64,000 nt of DNA from a virus: the IMG/VR virus record IMGVR_UViG_3300025849_000032, positions 1-64,000 of that record; one strand, given 5' to 3'. The position numbers were made by a program, and so were the translations under genes. Below are positions 26,998 to 37,426 of this stretch, piece after piece (positions within the stretch are counted from its first letter, which is position 1; every line of letters begins with the position of its first letter). The notes below the pieces were generated by a model that saw nothing but the letters and a program-made list of their open reading frames with translations, did not search any database and was not told the DNA's origin.

Positions 26998-27474
26998 ATG
27001 CCTAAAAATGAATTGTACAAAGCTGGGAGCAGAGAAGTAGCTCTAAGTAATAGAGAAAAAATACAGGGATTACAGAATTTACTAGTAGAAAATGCCGATG
27101 GAGTTAACATTGTAACTCATCAGAACTCTGAGATATTTCCATTAGAACATACGTTCGCAGATAGTATCTACATTAGACAAATGACAATGAACAAAGACAG
27201 TTTAGTCGTCGGAGCCATACATAATCATTTACATGTATGGTTTTTATTGTCTGGGCATATAACTGTAGCGACTGAATACGAAAGCTTAGAATACTTAGCA
27301 CCATGTTACGTATTAGCTACACCTGGAACTAAAAGGGTTATACATGCAAATGAAGATTCAGTGTTTGTAAACGTTCACAAGAACCCAACAAACAATCAAG
27401 ATATAGAAGAGCTAGAGAGGGAAATCGTCTCAGCAACATTTGAGGAGTACGAAGAATACATTAATAAAAAATAA
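26998..27474 (+). CDS. cupin-like protein
   Basis: A 158-residue protein whose second half has the cupin pattern: HNHLHVWFLLSGHITVATEY as first block and PCYVLATPGTKRVIHANEDSV as second, with two histidines (HNHLH) that could bind a metal as in functional cupins. The first half is helical. Cupins range from enzymes to sugar-binding proteins. In a tail operon this may be a structural or sugar-binding component rather than an enzyme. It is followed after 6 bases by the internal-virion-like gene. Confidence 0.6.
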   Translation: MPKNELYKAGSREVALSNREKIQGLQNLLVENADGVNIVTHQNSEIFPLEHTFADSIYIRQMTMNKDSLVVGAIHNHLHVWFLLSGHITVATEYESLEYLAPCYVLATPGTKRVIHANEDSVFVNVHKNPTNNQDIEELEREIVSATFEEYEEYINKK

Positions 27475-27480
27475 TAAAGT

Positions 27481-28119
27481 ATGTCGTTTTTAATAGCAGG
27501 AGCAGCAGTAGTGAATGCCGGTGTAGGTATAGCAAGTGCAATAGGTTCTAGGAAAAAAGAAAAAAGAGCACGTAGACAAGCTGATAAAGCTAGAGCCAGA
27601 ATGGAAGAGCAGAAGGCAGCTTTTGCTGATCTAGATACTAGTAACCCATATTTAAACATGGAGAATACTATGGAGGACTTAACTGTCAACCAGCAACAAG
27701 CGCAGTTTGAAGCGCAGCAGTTTCAACAGTCTCAATCTAATGTACTAGATAGTATGCGAGGTTCCGCTGGAGGAAGCGGAATAGCTAACTTAGCTCAGGC
27801 TATGGCTCAACAAGGTCAACTAGCATCACAGCGATCATCAGCGAGTATAGGTGCTCAAGAATCTACTAACCAAAGATTAGAAAGGCAAGAGGCTTCACGT
27901 ATACAAGGTATGGAAAGGCAAGGAGAGGTTATGTCTAGAAATATGGAAAGAAACAAAGTATCTACACTGCTAGGCATGGAGCAGAGTGCTGTCGCAGGGT
28001 ATGAAGATCAAGCTGCTGCATACGATGCAAATAAAATGGCAGGTATTAGCTCAGCAGTTAGTAGTGTCACTGGTAATGTGGACTCTATCGCAGGACTTTT
28101 TAAACCTCAAGGGACCTAA
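27481..28119 (+). CDS. putative internal virion (ejection) protein, gp14-like
   Basis: A 212-residue protein with an N-terminal hydrophobic, Ala/Gly-rich segment (FLIAGAAVVNAGVGIASAIG), a strongly basic stretch (KKEKRARRQADKARARM), then long Gln/Ala/Glu-rich helices. Ejection proteins such as T7 gp14 combine a membrane-active N-terminal helix with helical Gln-rich parts. The position just before two much larger virion-type genes supports this. Homology is not demonstrated. Confidence 0.6.
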   Translation: MSFLIAGAAVVNAGVGIASAIGSRKKEKRARRQADKARARMEEQKAAFADLDTSNPYLNMENTMEDLTVNQQQAQFEAQQFQQSQSNVLDSMRGSAGGSGIANLAQAMAQQGQLASQRSSASIGAQESTNQRLERQEASRIQGMERQGEVMSRNMERNKVSTLLGMEQSAVAGYEDQAAAYDANKMAGISSAVSSVTGNVDSIAGLFKPQGT

Positions 28120-28146
28120 CTAATAACGACTAATTAAATAAAAGAT

Positions 28147-29610
28147 ATGGCAGCAGATTCAACACTAGTACAAGGTGCTTATAACGTTAGCAAATACAGA
28201 GGCAGAAGGGCTGATCAAATTACGGCTCAGATAGGAGCTAACGTAAATGCAGATATAAGAAGGTACAAAGCAAAAAAAGATAAAGAAAAACTTATTAAGC
28301 AAGGAGAGTTAGATATATTTAACTCTAATGCTACTTCAATACTAGACAATCCAGAGCTAAATTCTGCTACTATTGGCCCTATGGTTGATCAACTAGAGAT
28401 ATATAGAAATCAATTTATAGAAGCGCAAGAAATGGATGGCGTTGACAGCAGGAAAAGTAAAGCTCTCATAAGTAAAAAACTACAAGAGCTTGAAGGTGAT
28501 TTTGTTTCATTTAAAGAGAATAGAATTTCAATTGCAGAAGCTCAAGGAGGTCAATCTACACAACCATCGTGGAGTGAGAGTATAGATGAAGATACTAAAA
28601 AGTTCTTAATAGAATATATCAGTCCTGATTTTGCAGGCGTTATAGGTCCTGATGGTAGACTCGGAGCCATAGGTCCTAAGGGTGAATGGATTTCCCAGTC
28701 AGCTATAGAGAATATTGTTGAAGATAACATTGTAGATTTTCAGTCGAAAAACGCTATTACAGACCTTAGAAACGAAGCTATAAAAGCTGGAAAACAACAG
28801 CCTTCTAACGTTCCTTTCGATAGCGAAGGTGTAAGAAATAGAGTGCAAAATATAATAAAGCAAGGTAACATGAAGTCGATAGTCAACGACCCTATGTTTG
28901 GTAACTTACCGTTTAGCGAAGAATTAAAAGATAACCCAGTATTGATGGGGTTAAAATATTCTGACTTAGGTATTGAGGCTAAAGGTAGTGATGACATCGT
29001 AAGCGCTGATGACAATCTATCAGAAGAAGACAGAAGAGCTGTTGCTGATGCCTTTATAGGTACAGATGACAATCCAGTACTAAACGAAATCCTTGAAGAT
29101 TATTTTGTTAAGCATATACAAAAGAATTGGAAAACTCAAAACAACGCGGTTAAAGCAGCAGAGGTGAAAGAGGAACAAGGTAAATTATCAAATCAATCTA
29201 CTGTTGTTTTTAGAGACTCAGCAGGTAATGAAGTTAAGTTCTACGACATGCAAGAGAATGATATTACTAATAGCAGCTTAGTTAAAGGTAATGACTATCT
29301 AGACATTGATGGCAACGTTTATAATTACGATGGTAAGAGTATGGTACCAAAAATTGTTGGGGACGTAGACGAAGATGGCGTGTATGTTCCTGAAGAAGCA
29401 AGTGATAATACTAAAAAGAAAAAGAAAAGTCTATTAGTAGGTAAAGTCCCAGCTTTCAGGTCTAGATTGAAAAAAGACTTAATGGTTAATTACGACAAGG
29501 TAACTGACGAAGAGATAAGCTCTTATTTAGAAGATACTAAAGATCAACCAACTACTAGCCAATTTAATACTGCCAACTTTCAGCAGTGGTTAAAAAAAAA
29601 TAGAAAGTAA
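28147..29610 (+). CDS. putative internal virion protein
   Basis: A 487-residue soluble, charged, largely helical protein starting MAADSTLVQGAYNVSKYRGR. It has basic helices near the start (RRYKAKKDKEKLIKQGE), a Glu/Asp-rich middle, a beta segment (STVVFRDSAGNEVKFYDM) and a Lys-rich linker (NTKKKKKSLLVGKV). It lies between the gp14-like protein and the 2574-residue polyvalent protein, the order seen for ejection or core proteins in short-tailed phages. Specific role unknown. Confidence 0.55.
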   Translation: MAADSTLVQGAYNVSKYRGRRADQITAQIGANVNADIRRYKAKKDKEKLIKQGELDIFNSNATSILDNPELNSATIGPMVDQLEIYRNQFIEAQEMDGVDSRKSKALISKKLQELEGDFVSFKENRISIAEAQGGQSTQPSWSESIDEDTKKFLIEYISPDFAGVIGPDGRLGAIGPKGEWISQSAIENIVEDNIVDFQSKNAITDLRNEAIKAGKQQPSNVPFDSEGVRNRVQNIIKQGNMKSIVNDPMFGNLPFSEELKDNPVLMGLKYSDLGIEAKGSDDIVSADDNLSEEDRRAVADAFIGTDDNPVLNEILEDYFVKHIQKNWKTQNNAVKAAEVKEEQGKLSNQSTVVFRDSAGNEVKFYDMQENDITNSSLVKGNDYLDIDGNVYNYDGKSMVPKIVGDVDEDGVYVPEEASDNTKKKKKSLLVGKVPAFRSRLKKDLMVNYDKVTDEEISSYLEDTKDQPTTSQFNTANFQQWLKKNRK

Positions 29611-29646
29611 AATAATACATAATAACGGGTAACTAACGAAACAGTG

Positions 29647-32600
29647 ATGAAGAAATACAACTTGAATGGCAGGGTCATATCAGTAAGACCTGAGCATGAA
29701 CAACAATTTTTAGAAAATAATCCTACTGCGACTCTAGTAGTGGGAAATCAAGGGGACTCCAATCAGAGCGCGAACGTGGAGTCTCAGACATCAGCGCAAA
29801 ATCCACAACAAGAGAGTACGGAATTAAAATCGGTAGATGGTTCTTCGGAGTCACAAGAAGAGCTTAGTTGGAGTGAAGGCTTAATTGAGTTCGCTAAGGG
29901 CTTTGCTGACCCTGACGAATACTCTCAAGCTTATGATTTTATTTCAGAAGTACCAGGTAATATAGTCAACAGTCTAGAAGTAATGTTAGAATCTGTCAAC
30001 AATGCTATGATGGATGCTAACAAGAGAGTTGGTGAAGCTACTGGTATGTTTGATGCTTTAGAAAGCTTGAGTGACTATGATAAGGGTTCTACATCTGAAC
30101 TTATAGATAAAGAGATAATAAAGAGCTATAATAACATAGATAAAATAAAGGCCGAAAGAGGTGATACTGGTAAGGGTTTTATAAAAGGTTTGAAGGGTGA
30201 GGGATTCGCAGATGTGATCGGTGCTACATCATCATTTATAGCTGGTACACTAGAAACTATTATACCAGCTATGCTAACTAGAGGTACGTCTTTATTTCCT
30301 CAAATAGTAGCCCCAATGTATACGGAGTATAATGCAACTAAGGCGAAAGCTTTGTATGGTGACAACGAAGAGGCTATAGAGAAACTTGTTGAAAATGATG
30401 AGTTAGAAATAATGGTACCTTTAGTTCTAGGTACCGCAGCAGTTGGTTTGGAAAAGGTCGGGTTGGAAGGTATAACTAAGTACGCTTTCGGAAAGAAAAC
30501 AGCTAGCAATTTAACAATTAAATTACTAGGTACTATGAGTACTGAAGGTACTACTGAATGGGCTCAGAGTGGTATAGAAAAATTCAGCAGTTCAATTGCA
30601 GAGCAGAAAGATATTACACAAGCTTCAGCTGACGCCTGGGATCACTTGCTTAGTGAGGAAGGAGCCGAGGCTTTTTTATCAGGCTTTATTGGTGCAGGTG
30701 GTTCTGCTGCTGGAGGTAGAGCTATAAATAGAGCATTCACCAATGACGCTGAATCTTTAAATACACTCAACAATGTAGCTAATGAAATATCTAGCCTAAA
30801 TGAGAAGAAGCAACTCACTAAAAATAAGGTAGCAAGAAAAGCGATTCAGACTAGAATAGATGATTTGTCTTCTAAGCTAAAAACGTATGTAGAAAATAAT
30901 AGAGGCTTAAAGAATTACATAACAGAAGAACAAAGATCTAGTTTGATAAATTTAATGGAGAATAAAGATGACTTAACTAGTCAAATCTCTGATCTTCAAA
31001 AAGAGCTAGATGCTGGTAGAATAACTGGCAAAGAGTTTGACGACTCCACAAAAGGATTAAGCGACAAAATAAAAAGCATAGACACTAGTATATTTGATAT
31101 AAAGCAAGAAGCTGTTAAAATTCAGTCATCTAAACTTGTTGAAAAGGTAAAAACAAAAATATCAAGCTTAGGTTTAAAAGGTAGTATAGAAGAATTAACA
31201 TCTAAAGAGATAGAAGACTTAGACTTAGGATTTGAAAAAACAGAAGATGGTAAATTTGTATTAGATAAAGAAGGTAATAAAATAAAAAACTCTAAGTCCA
31301 TATCTACAGAGTATGGAGCTATAGTACAGAACCTTGATGGCAGCTTTAAGATAATAATAAATAAGGATAAACCAGCAATTGGTACAGCCGCTCATGAGTT
31401 CTTACATGTTGTATTGGCAAAAACTTTAGGGGAAAACCAAAGTATTGCAGCTAAAATAGCTAGTGCTTTGAACGAGCATGTTAACACTTTAAAAGGAGAT
31501 CAATCAGTAATGAGAGATCGATTAGACAGAGCTTATGGTGATTCTGAATACTATAATGAAGAAACTATAACAGTTATGTCTGAAAGTATACTTGACGGGA
31601 CATTGAAGTTTGACGATGGATTTTTTACTAAAATAGGAGATTTTGTTAGACAATTCCTTCAAGAAAAAGGTTTTAAGGAAATAGAATTAAATACAGGTAA
31701 GGATGTATATAATTTTATAAAGGACTTTAACAAAAGTGTACAATCAGATAAATTTAACAAAGCTTTTGCTGACGTAGCTAAAGAAGGAGTTAAAGGTAGT
31801 TTAGCCAAAGAGGGTAGTGTAGCTAAGGAAGGTGTTAAACCTAAAGCTAATGACACTGATTCTACTATAAAGAAATCTGCTGATGTTAAACCAGAAGTAG
31901 ACGAGCTAGGTAGTATGGGCTGGACTAAGGATACTTGGAAGAGTCAAGGTGCCGATTTAGCGATAGCTGAAATGCAAGCTAACAAAATGCTAGATGGTCT
32001 TATAGCTGCTAAAATGAAAGGTGGTTTAAGAGATGGTAGCAATGATATTAAAAAAGACTTTATATCTAAAGTCTATGCAGAGCTTACTTCACATGTTAAG
32101 AACTTCGACCCAGAGAGTAACGATAGTTTATTCGGATGGGTTAACTCACAGATAAGTAACAAGGCAGGTAACGTATATAACAGAGAATATAAAGACAAGT
32201 CTCTTGAAAGAGCCGTTGACATAGATGCTACAACTTCTGAAGGAGCTCCTCTCGTGCAGATAGAAGCCGATACAGATGTTTTAATGGAAGCTATTGATGA
32301 AATAGGTTTAGATGAAACAGAAGTTGAAGAGAGGTCACGATTACGACGTGATATAAGATTAGATGGTAAGATGATGCAGACGGTTCGTAATGCTGTTATC
32401 AAAACGTTTGGTACTAAGTTACCTAACGTAGACTCTAAGAAATTTAGAACTGCATTAGAGAAAGCATTTAGAACTGAACTTAAAAAACCTTTACAAGATT
32501 TAATGGGTGGTAGATCTGAGTATGATTTATTCCTACGTAACCATGCTAAAGCTATAATCAAAGCTTTTCCAGTGGAGACTCTAGTTCAAATGGAGCGTAA

Positions 32601-35600
32601 CTTAAAACCTGAGCAGAGAATATTCACAGAGTCTAGACGTATTACTAAGCCAACTGAGGTTGATGAATTAATAAGTGAAGGTAAATTACCTAAGGATACT
32701 AATAGAACTTCTGGTCCTCAATTACACACTAAGAAATCTTTTCCTGGTGTAGAAAAAGTAATGGCTTACTTTAGAGGTAAGGACATGGAGACTGTTCTTG
32801 GTTATAAGGTTGGAGCATCGACATTAGGGACTAGAAAAGATAAACTGGCAATGGAGCTTGGCGTTGAGCTTGCTTTTGATGCTACAGCTGAGACTATACA
32901 AAATCCTGAGGTTGCTGAGAAAAGACAGATGATACTTGAGCTTCAAGGCATAGAGCAATTAGAAAATGAGCTAGCTGTTATTGGCAAGCAAATAGATAGA
33001 GATCCTAGTATTAAGTTTAGTAAGAAAGGTAATATAGCTAAAGACTTTTACGGTGACGTTATGGATGGTGGTATGACTGAAAACTCTGTAAGAGTAGCAG
33101 CTAACAAACATTATCCAGATAGTAATAAATCTGCTTTAAATAAAATAGTAAAACAAACGTTAAAGAAGGTTGGTATTGTAATAGAACGTGACGAAGTCCT
33201 ACAAGGTAAACTAAAAGAGATAAGCGGTAAAACCAAGGTAGATGTACTATTAGAGATTGACGCTCAAGATAATTTTAAGAAGGGTGTTAAAAATGCTTTA
33301 AGAGGATTACTTGAAGCTGAGAGTAATGGTAAGGCTATAGACCCTGGTACTCTAGCTAATACTGTAAAAGGATTGAATGCCCAAAGAAACCACTTAGTTA
33401 ATGTGGTAGGAAGCCTAGTAGAAACAGAAGGTTTAGTTAAAGGTGTTGAAGTTGTTATAGCTCACACTCAGGCAATGTATGCTGGTGCTGGTAAAGCAGG
33501 AGACGGTGGACTTATGCCTCACAAACCTGGTGGGCAGATAATACCAACACCTAATTGGAACGGTGATAACGGACTTAAATGGAAAGTTTATACCCAAGCT
33601 GATGTGAATGCAGGAAGAGTACCTAAAGGTAAAAAGATAGGTGACTTTAAGTTAGACAGTAAAGGGAGAAAAATATCTAGAGATAACAGACAGCAGGCTA
33701 CTAATGGTGTTGAGGATTTTGTAGCGTTAATAAATCAAGGTTTACCTAAGGGTACTATACTTACCAACCCTAGTAAAGGTAAGTTTGTTTTAACTGATGC
33801 TAAGACTGGGGTTAAAACAGACTTGAATACTAGTTTGCATGGAGAATCTTCGGCTTCTCTTTTTTCTGATATGAAAAGAAAAGGTGTTAAGCAGACATTT
33901 AAAGATAGAAAGCAAGCATCATTGGATGCTAGAAAAGTAACTAAAGTAGTACTAGACTTAGCTTGGAGTAAAATAAATAAAGGTGAAATGACAGCTGGAG
34001 ACTTTGGCTTACTAGTCATGAGTATTGGTTCGTCTATGAATTCACCACTAAGAAGATCCGCTTACGCCGACAGGGTTCCTTCTAACTACAAACAACTAAT
34101 TGCGAAGTACGGACCTAAAGCTGTAGGTAAACTTTTCCAATATGAACATGGAACACCTAAGGAAGCTGTAGCTACTAAGATAATACAGTCCTACCTTGAT
34201 ACAGGTAAGATGAGTGATAAAGTTTGGGATAATTACACAGTACAGGTAATACATAAAGCGCTTGATAGAATAATAGATGCATCAGGACATAAATATACTG
34301 AAAGAATTGATGGTCAACCTAGAGCTTTCAATGCTCAGACTATAGCATTAGCAGTAGACTTGAGCAGCAAAGATTTTAATGAGTTGGCCCCTCTTGAAAG
34401 TTTAGATCCTAGCGATACTGAGGTTATGGGTAAGAACTGGTTGGAGGTTGTTGACTTGCTTAGAAATAAAGTAGAGTTATCTCCTAACGTTTTATCTAGA
34501 GCTGGTAAAGGTGCTAGAACTATGAAGTGGTCTAAGGATGCTGGAACTAAAGGTATGTCTACGTTTGACTTTGACGAGACTTTAATTATAGATGGTGAGA
34601 ACTTTATAACAGCCACTGATCCTGTAACTGGTAAAGAGCTTAAGCTTAGTAGTGGTGAGTGGCCTATTAAAGGACCTGGTCTTGCTGCTGACGGTTTTAC
34701 GTTTGACTTCTCTGACTTTGTTAATGTTAGAGGTGGGACAGACGGGCCACTGCTTCAAAAGATGAAGAATCAAGTAAAGAAATACGGTAATAAAAATGTC
34801 TTTGTTCTTACAGCTCGTATGCAAGATGCAGCTGGACCTATACACGGTTGGTTAAAGAGTAAAGGTGTTGATATACCTTTTAAAAATATCACTGGTCTAG
34901 GCGATGGTAGAGGTGAAGCTAAGGCTGAATGGATGCTAGATAAGTTCGCAGAAGGTTACAACGACATGTACTTTGTAGATGATGCAATGCCTAACGTAGA
35001 TGCAGTTAAAAAAGTGTTAGATCAATTAGACATAAAATCTAAAGTAGTTCAAGCTAAAATTAAGTTTAGTAAAGATGCTAGCAAGGACTTTAATGATATG
35101 CTCGAAAGAAATAAAGGTGTTGCATCTAGCGATGTAGTATCCGCTGCTAGAGCTAAGATACGTGGTAAACAAGTTAGAGGCACTTTCTTTGTACCACCTT
35201 CGGCTGAAGATTTTAAAGGACTTATATATAGCTTCTTAGGTAAGGGTAAGCAAGGTGACCAAGACTTGAGATGGTTTAAAGAAAACCTTTTCGACCCTTT
35301 CTCTAAAGCTACAAGAGAAATGGACTCAGTAAAACAGAAGATGACTGAGGAGTATAACGCTATAAAGAAGGCTTTTCCAGATACTATAAAAGGTTTATCT
35401 AAGAAAATAGCAGGTACGGACTTTACTTTAGATAATGCTATAAGAGTTTACTTATGGAACGAAGCTGGTATAGAGGTTCCTGGGTTGTCTGAAAAAGAAG
35501 TTAACGCATTGTGGAGTTCTGTTAAAGCAGACCCTAAAAGTGAGGCTTTCGCTCAAGCACTTAGTGCTATGTCTAGACAGGCCGATGGTTACTTATCTCC

Positions 35601-37371
35601 TAATAATCATTGGACAGCTGAGACTATAGCTTCCGACTTAGCTAATATTGTAAACAAAGTTAACAGAGCTGATTATCTAGCCGAGTGGATAGAGAGTAAA
35701 GATTTAGTATTCTCTAGCGACAACTTGAATAAAATAGAAGCTATATATGGTACTAACTTTAGAGAAGCTCTCGAGGACATGCTGTATGCTATGGAGATTG
35801 GTAGTAATAGACCTACAGGTAAAGATAAAGATGTTAACAAGTTTTTAAACTGGATCAATGGCTCTGTTGGAGCTGTGATGTTCTTTAATACTAGGTCCGC
35901 AGTGCTACAGACTTTGTCTACTGTTAACTTCTTGAACTTTGAAGATAATAATATATTCTCAGCTGCTAAAGCATTTGCTAATCAAAAGCAGTTCTGGTCT
36001 GACTTTTCTATGATATTTAACTCTGACATGCTAAAACAAAGACGTGCAGGGTTAAAAATAGATGTATCAGCTAACGAACTAACTGAAGCTTTCTCTAAAG
36101 GTAAGAGTAAGACTGAAGCTATTATAGCTCATCTACTTCAATTAGGTTTTACACCTACACAGTTAGCGGATAGCTTCGCTATAGCTATGGGTGGTTCAAC
36201 GTTCTATAGAAACAGAGTTAAGAAATATTTAAAAGAAGGTAAGTCTCAGAAAGATGCAGAGTCTCAAGCGTTTTTAGATTTCCAAGAGATAGCAGAAGAG
36301 ACACAACAGTCTTCTAGACCTGACCTTATATCTAAACAACAGAGAGGAGTTCTTGGTCGTATAATACTTGCATGGGCAAATACTCCAATGCAGATGACTA
36401 GACTAACTAAGAAAGCTTTATCTGACTTAGTAAATAGAAGAGGAGATACTAAAGCTAATATATCTAGAATTATATACTACGGTGTTGCTCAGAACATCAT
36501 ATTTGGTACGCTTCAAACTGGTCTTGCTTTCTTAGCATTTGGCTCTGAAGAAGAAGAGGAGAAGACTGATGCCAAACAGTTACGTATGGTAAATGGTGTA
36601 TTCGATACTTTACTTAGAGGTACTGGAGTTTGGGGAGCTGCTGCTTCTACATTGAAGAATATTATAATGCAGTTACACGAAGAGCTTGGTAAAGGCTTTG
36701 GCAAGAAAGACTGGTCTCGTATTAGTCAGAAAATATTTGATTTATCTCCACCACTCGGTACTAAGCATAGAAAGATAATGAATGCCATAAAGACATATGA
36801 CTATAATAAAGATGTTATAGAGAAAATGGATCATGGTATTAATAACCCTGGCTGGAACGTATTTACTAATGTAGTCGAAGCTATGACTAACGCTCCTATT
36901 GCTAGAGTACTTAATAAAGCTCAGAACCTGAAGCTAGCAATGCAAGCTAATATAGAACCTTGGCAAAGAATAGCTATTGGATTAGGTTGGAGTGCTTGGA
37001 GTGTAGGTGTTGAAGATCAAGAAATCAAAGATGTTAAATTAGAGGTTAAACAAGATAGAGCTGAAAAGAGTAAGGAAAGAGCTAAAGAAAAGAAAGCTAA
37101 GAACAATGCTGATAAGCAAAAAGAAAAAGAATCTAAAGGTCTTAAAAAGGTTAGATGCTCAGGCATTAAATCTGATGGTAATAGATGTAGTATTAGAGTA
37201 GAAACTAAAAATAAATCTGCTAAGTGCACATACCATAAAGCTTTTAAGCCTGGTGGAGATTCAGATGGCGATGGTAAAAAAGAATACAGATGTAAGGCTT
37301 CTACCTCTTCGGGTAACAGATGTAAGAATAGAACTGAAAATAAAAACAAAAAGTGCTATGCGCATCAATAG
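29647..37371 (+). CDS. giant polyvalent virion protein (zincin, HAD-like, helical, zinc-binding tail)
   Basis: A 2574-residue protein (ATG start preferred over an upstream GTG). Residues 1-30 have YNLNGRVISVRPEHEQQFLE, an N-terminal motif I recall from virion proteins of Bacteroidota phages. At 583-587 there is HEFLH, a zincin-type metalloprotease signature. At 1640-1645 FDFDET, with VLTAR near 1720 and FVDDA near 1778, gives the HAD phosphatase motifs I, II and IV. Two tandem C-x9-C-x10/12-C-x2-H motifs end the protein and probably bind zinc. Large polyvalent proteins of this type are injected with phage DNA and carry several enzyme domains. No lysozyme or RNA polymerase motif was recognised. 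Confidence 0.75.
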   Translation: MKKYNLNGRVISVRPEHEQQFLENNPTATLVVGNQGDSNQSANVESQTSAQNPQQESTELKSVDGSSESQEELSWSEGLIEFAKGFADPDEYSQAYDFISEVPGNIVNSLEVMLESVNNAMMDANKRVGEATGMFDALESLSDYDKGSTSELIDKEIIKSYNNIDKIKAERGDTGKGFIKGLKGEGFADVIGATSSFIAGTLETIIPAMLTRGTSLFPQIVAPMYTEYNATKAKALYGDNEEAIEKLVENDELEIMVPLVLGTAAVGLEKVGLEGITKYAFGKKTASNLTIKLLGTMSTEGTTEWAQSGIEKFSSSIAEQKDITQASADAWDHLLSEEGAEAFLSGFIGAGGSAAGGRAINRAFTNDAESLNTLNNVANEISSLNEKKQLTKNKVARKAIQTRIDDLSSKLKTYVENNRGLKNYITEEQRSSLINLMENKDDLTSQISDLQKELDAGRITGKEFDDSTKGLSDKIKSIDTSIFDIKQEAVKIQSSKLVEKVKTKISSLGLKGSIEELTSKEIEDLDLGFEKTEDGKFVLDKEGNKIKNSKSISTEYGAIVQNLDGSFKIIINKDKPAIGTAAHEFLHVVLAKTLGENQSIAAKIASALNEHVNTLKGDQSVMRDRLDRAYGDSEYYNEETITVMSESILDGTLKFDDGFFTKIGDFVRQFLQEKGFKEIELNTGKDVYNFIKDFNKSVQSDKFNKAFADVAKEGVKGSLAKEGSVAKEGVKPKANDTDSTIKKSADVKPEVDELGSMGWTKDTWKSQGADLAIAEMQANKMLDGLIAAKMKGGLRDGSNDIKKDFISKVYAELTSHVKNFDPESNDSLFGWVNSQISNKAGNVYNREYKDKSLERAVDIDATTSEGAPLVQIEADTDVLMEAIDEIGLDETEVEERSRLRRDIRLDGKMMQTVRNAVIKTFGTKLPNVDSKKFRTALEKAFRTELKKPLQDLMGGRSEYDLFLRNHAKAIIKAFPVETLVQMERNLKPEQRIFTESRRITKPTEVDELISEGKLPKDTNRTSGPQLHTKKSFPGVEKVMAYFRGKDMETVLGYKVGASTLGTRKDKLAMELGVELAFDATAETIQNPEVAEKRQMILELQGIEQLENELAVIGKQIDRDPSIKFSKKGNIAKDFYGDVMDGGMTENSVRVAANKHYPDSNKSALNKIVKQTLKKVGIVIERDEVLQGKLKEISGKTKVDVLLEIDAQDNFKKGVKNALRGLLEAESNGKAIDPGTLANTVKGLNAQRNHLVNVVGSLVETEGLVKGVEVVIAHTQAMYAGAGKAGDGGLMPHKPGGQIIPTPNWNGDNGLKWKVYTQADVNAGRVPKGKKIGDFKLDSKGRKISRDNRQQATNGVEDFVALINQGLPKGTILTNPSKGKFVLTDAKTGVKTDLNTSLHGESSASLFSDMKRKGVKQTFKDRKQASLDARKVTKVVLDLAWSKINKGEMTAGDFGLLVMSIGSSMNSPLRRSAYADRVPSNYKQLIAKYGPKAVGKLFQYEHGTPKEAVATKIIQSYLDTGKMSDKVWDNYTVQVIHKALDRIIDASGHKYTERIDGQPRAFNAQTIALAVDLSSKDFNELAPLESLDPSDTEVMGKNWLEVVDLLRNKVELSPNVLSRAGKGARTMKWSKDAGTKGMSTFDFDETLIIDGENFITATDPVTGKELKLSSGEWPIKGPGLAADGFTFDFSDFVNVRGGTDGPLLQKMKNQVKKYGNKNVFVLTARMQDAAGPIHGWLKSKGVDIPFKNITGLGDGRGEAKAEWMLDKFAEGYNDMYFVDDAMPNVDAVKKVLDQLDIKSKVVQAKIKFSKDASKDFNDMLERNKGVASSDVVSAARAKIRGKQVRGTFFVPPSAEDFKGLIYSFLGKGKQGDQDLRWFKENLFDPFSKATREMDSVKQKMTEEYNAIKKAFPDTIKGLSKKIAGTDFTLDNAIRVYLWNEAGIEVPGLSEKEVNALWSSVKADPKSEAFAQALSAMSRQADGYLSPNNHWTAETIASDLANIVNKVNRADYLAEWIESKDLVFSSDNLNKIEAIYGTNFREALEDMLYAMEIGSNRPTGKDKDVNKFLNWINGSVGAVMFFNTRSAVLQTLSTVNFLNFEDNNIFSAAKAFANQKQFWSDFSMIFNSDMLKQRRAGLKIDVSANELTEAFSKGKSKTEAIIAHLLQLGFTPTQLADSFAIAMGGSTFYRNRVKKYLKEGKSQKDAESQAFLDFQEIAEETQQSSRPDLISKQQRGVLGRIILAWANTPMQMTRLTKKALSDLVNRRGDTKANISRIIYYGVAQNIIFGTLQTGLAFLAFGSEEEEEKTDAKQLRMVNGVFDTLLRGTGVWGAAASTLKNIIMQLHEELGKGFGKKDWSRISQKIFDLSPPLGTKHRKIMNAIKTYDYNKDVIEKMDHGINNPGWNVFTNVVEAMTNAPIARVLNKAQNLKLAMQANIEPWQRIAIGLGWSAWSVGVEDQEIKDVKLEVKQDRAEKSKERAKEKKAKNNADKQKEKESKGLKKVRCSGIKSDGNRCSIRVETKNKSAKCTYHKAFKPGGDSDGDGKKEYRCKASTSSGNRCKNRTENKNKKCYAHQ

Positions 37372-37426
37372 TTAACTGTATTGCTTAGCATGTAATATTA
37401 TAAGTGTAACAAGTAAAAAAATAAAC

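Noticed and set aside
37121-37371. Possible separate zinc-finger gene at the end of the giant protein
   Set aside because: The Cys/His motifs are in frame and continuous with the 2574-residue protein, and there is no stop or new start.
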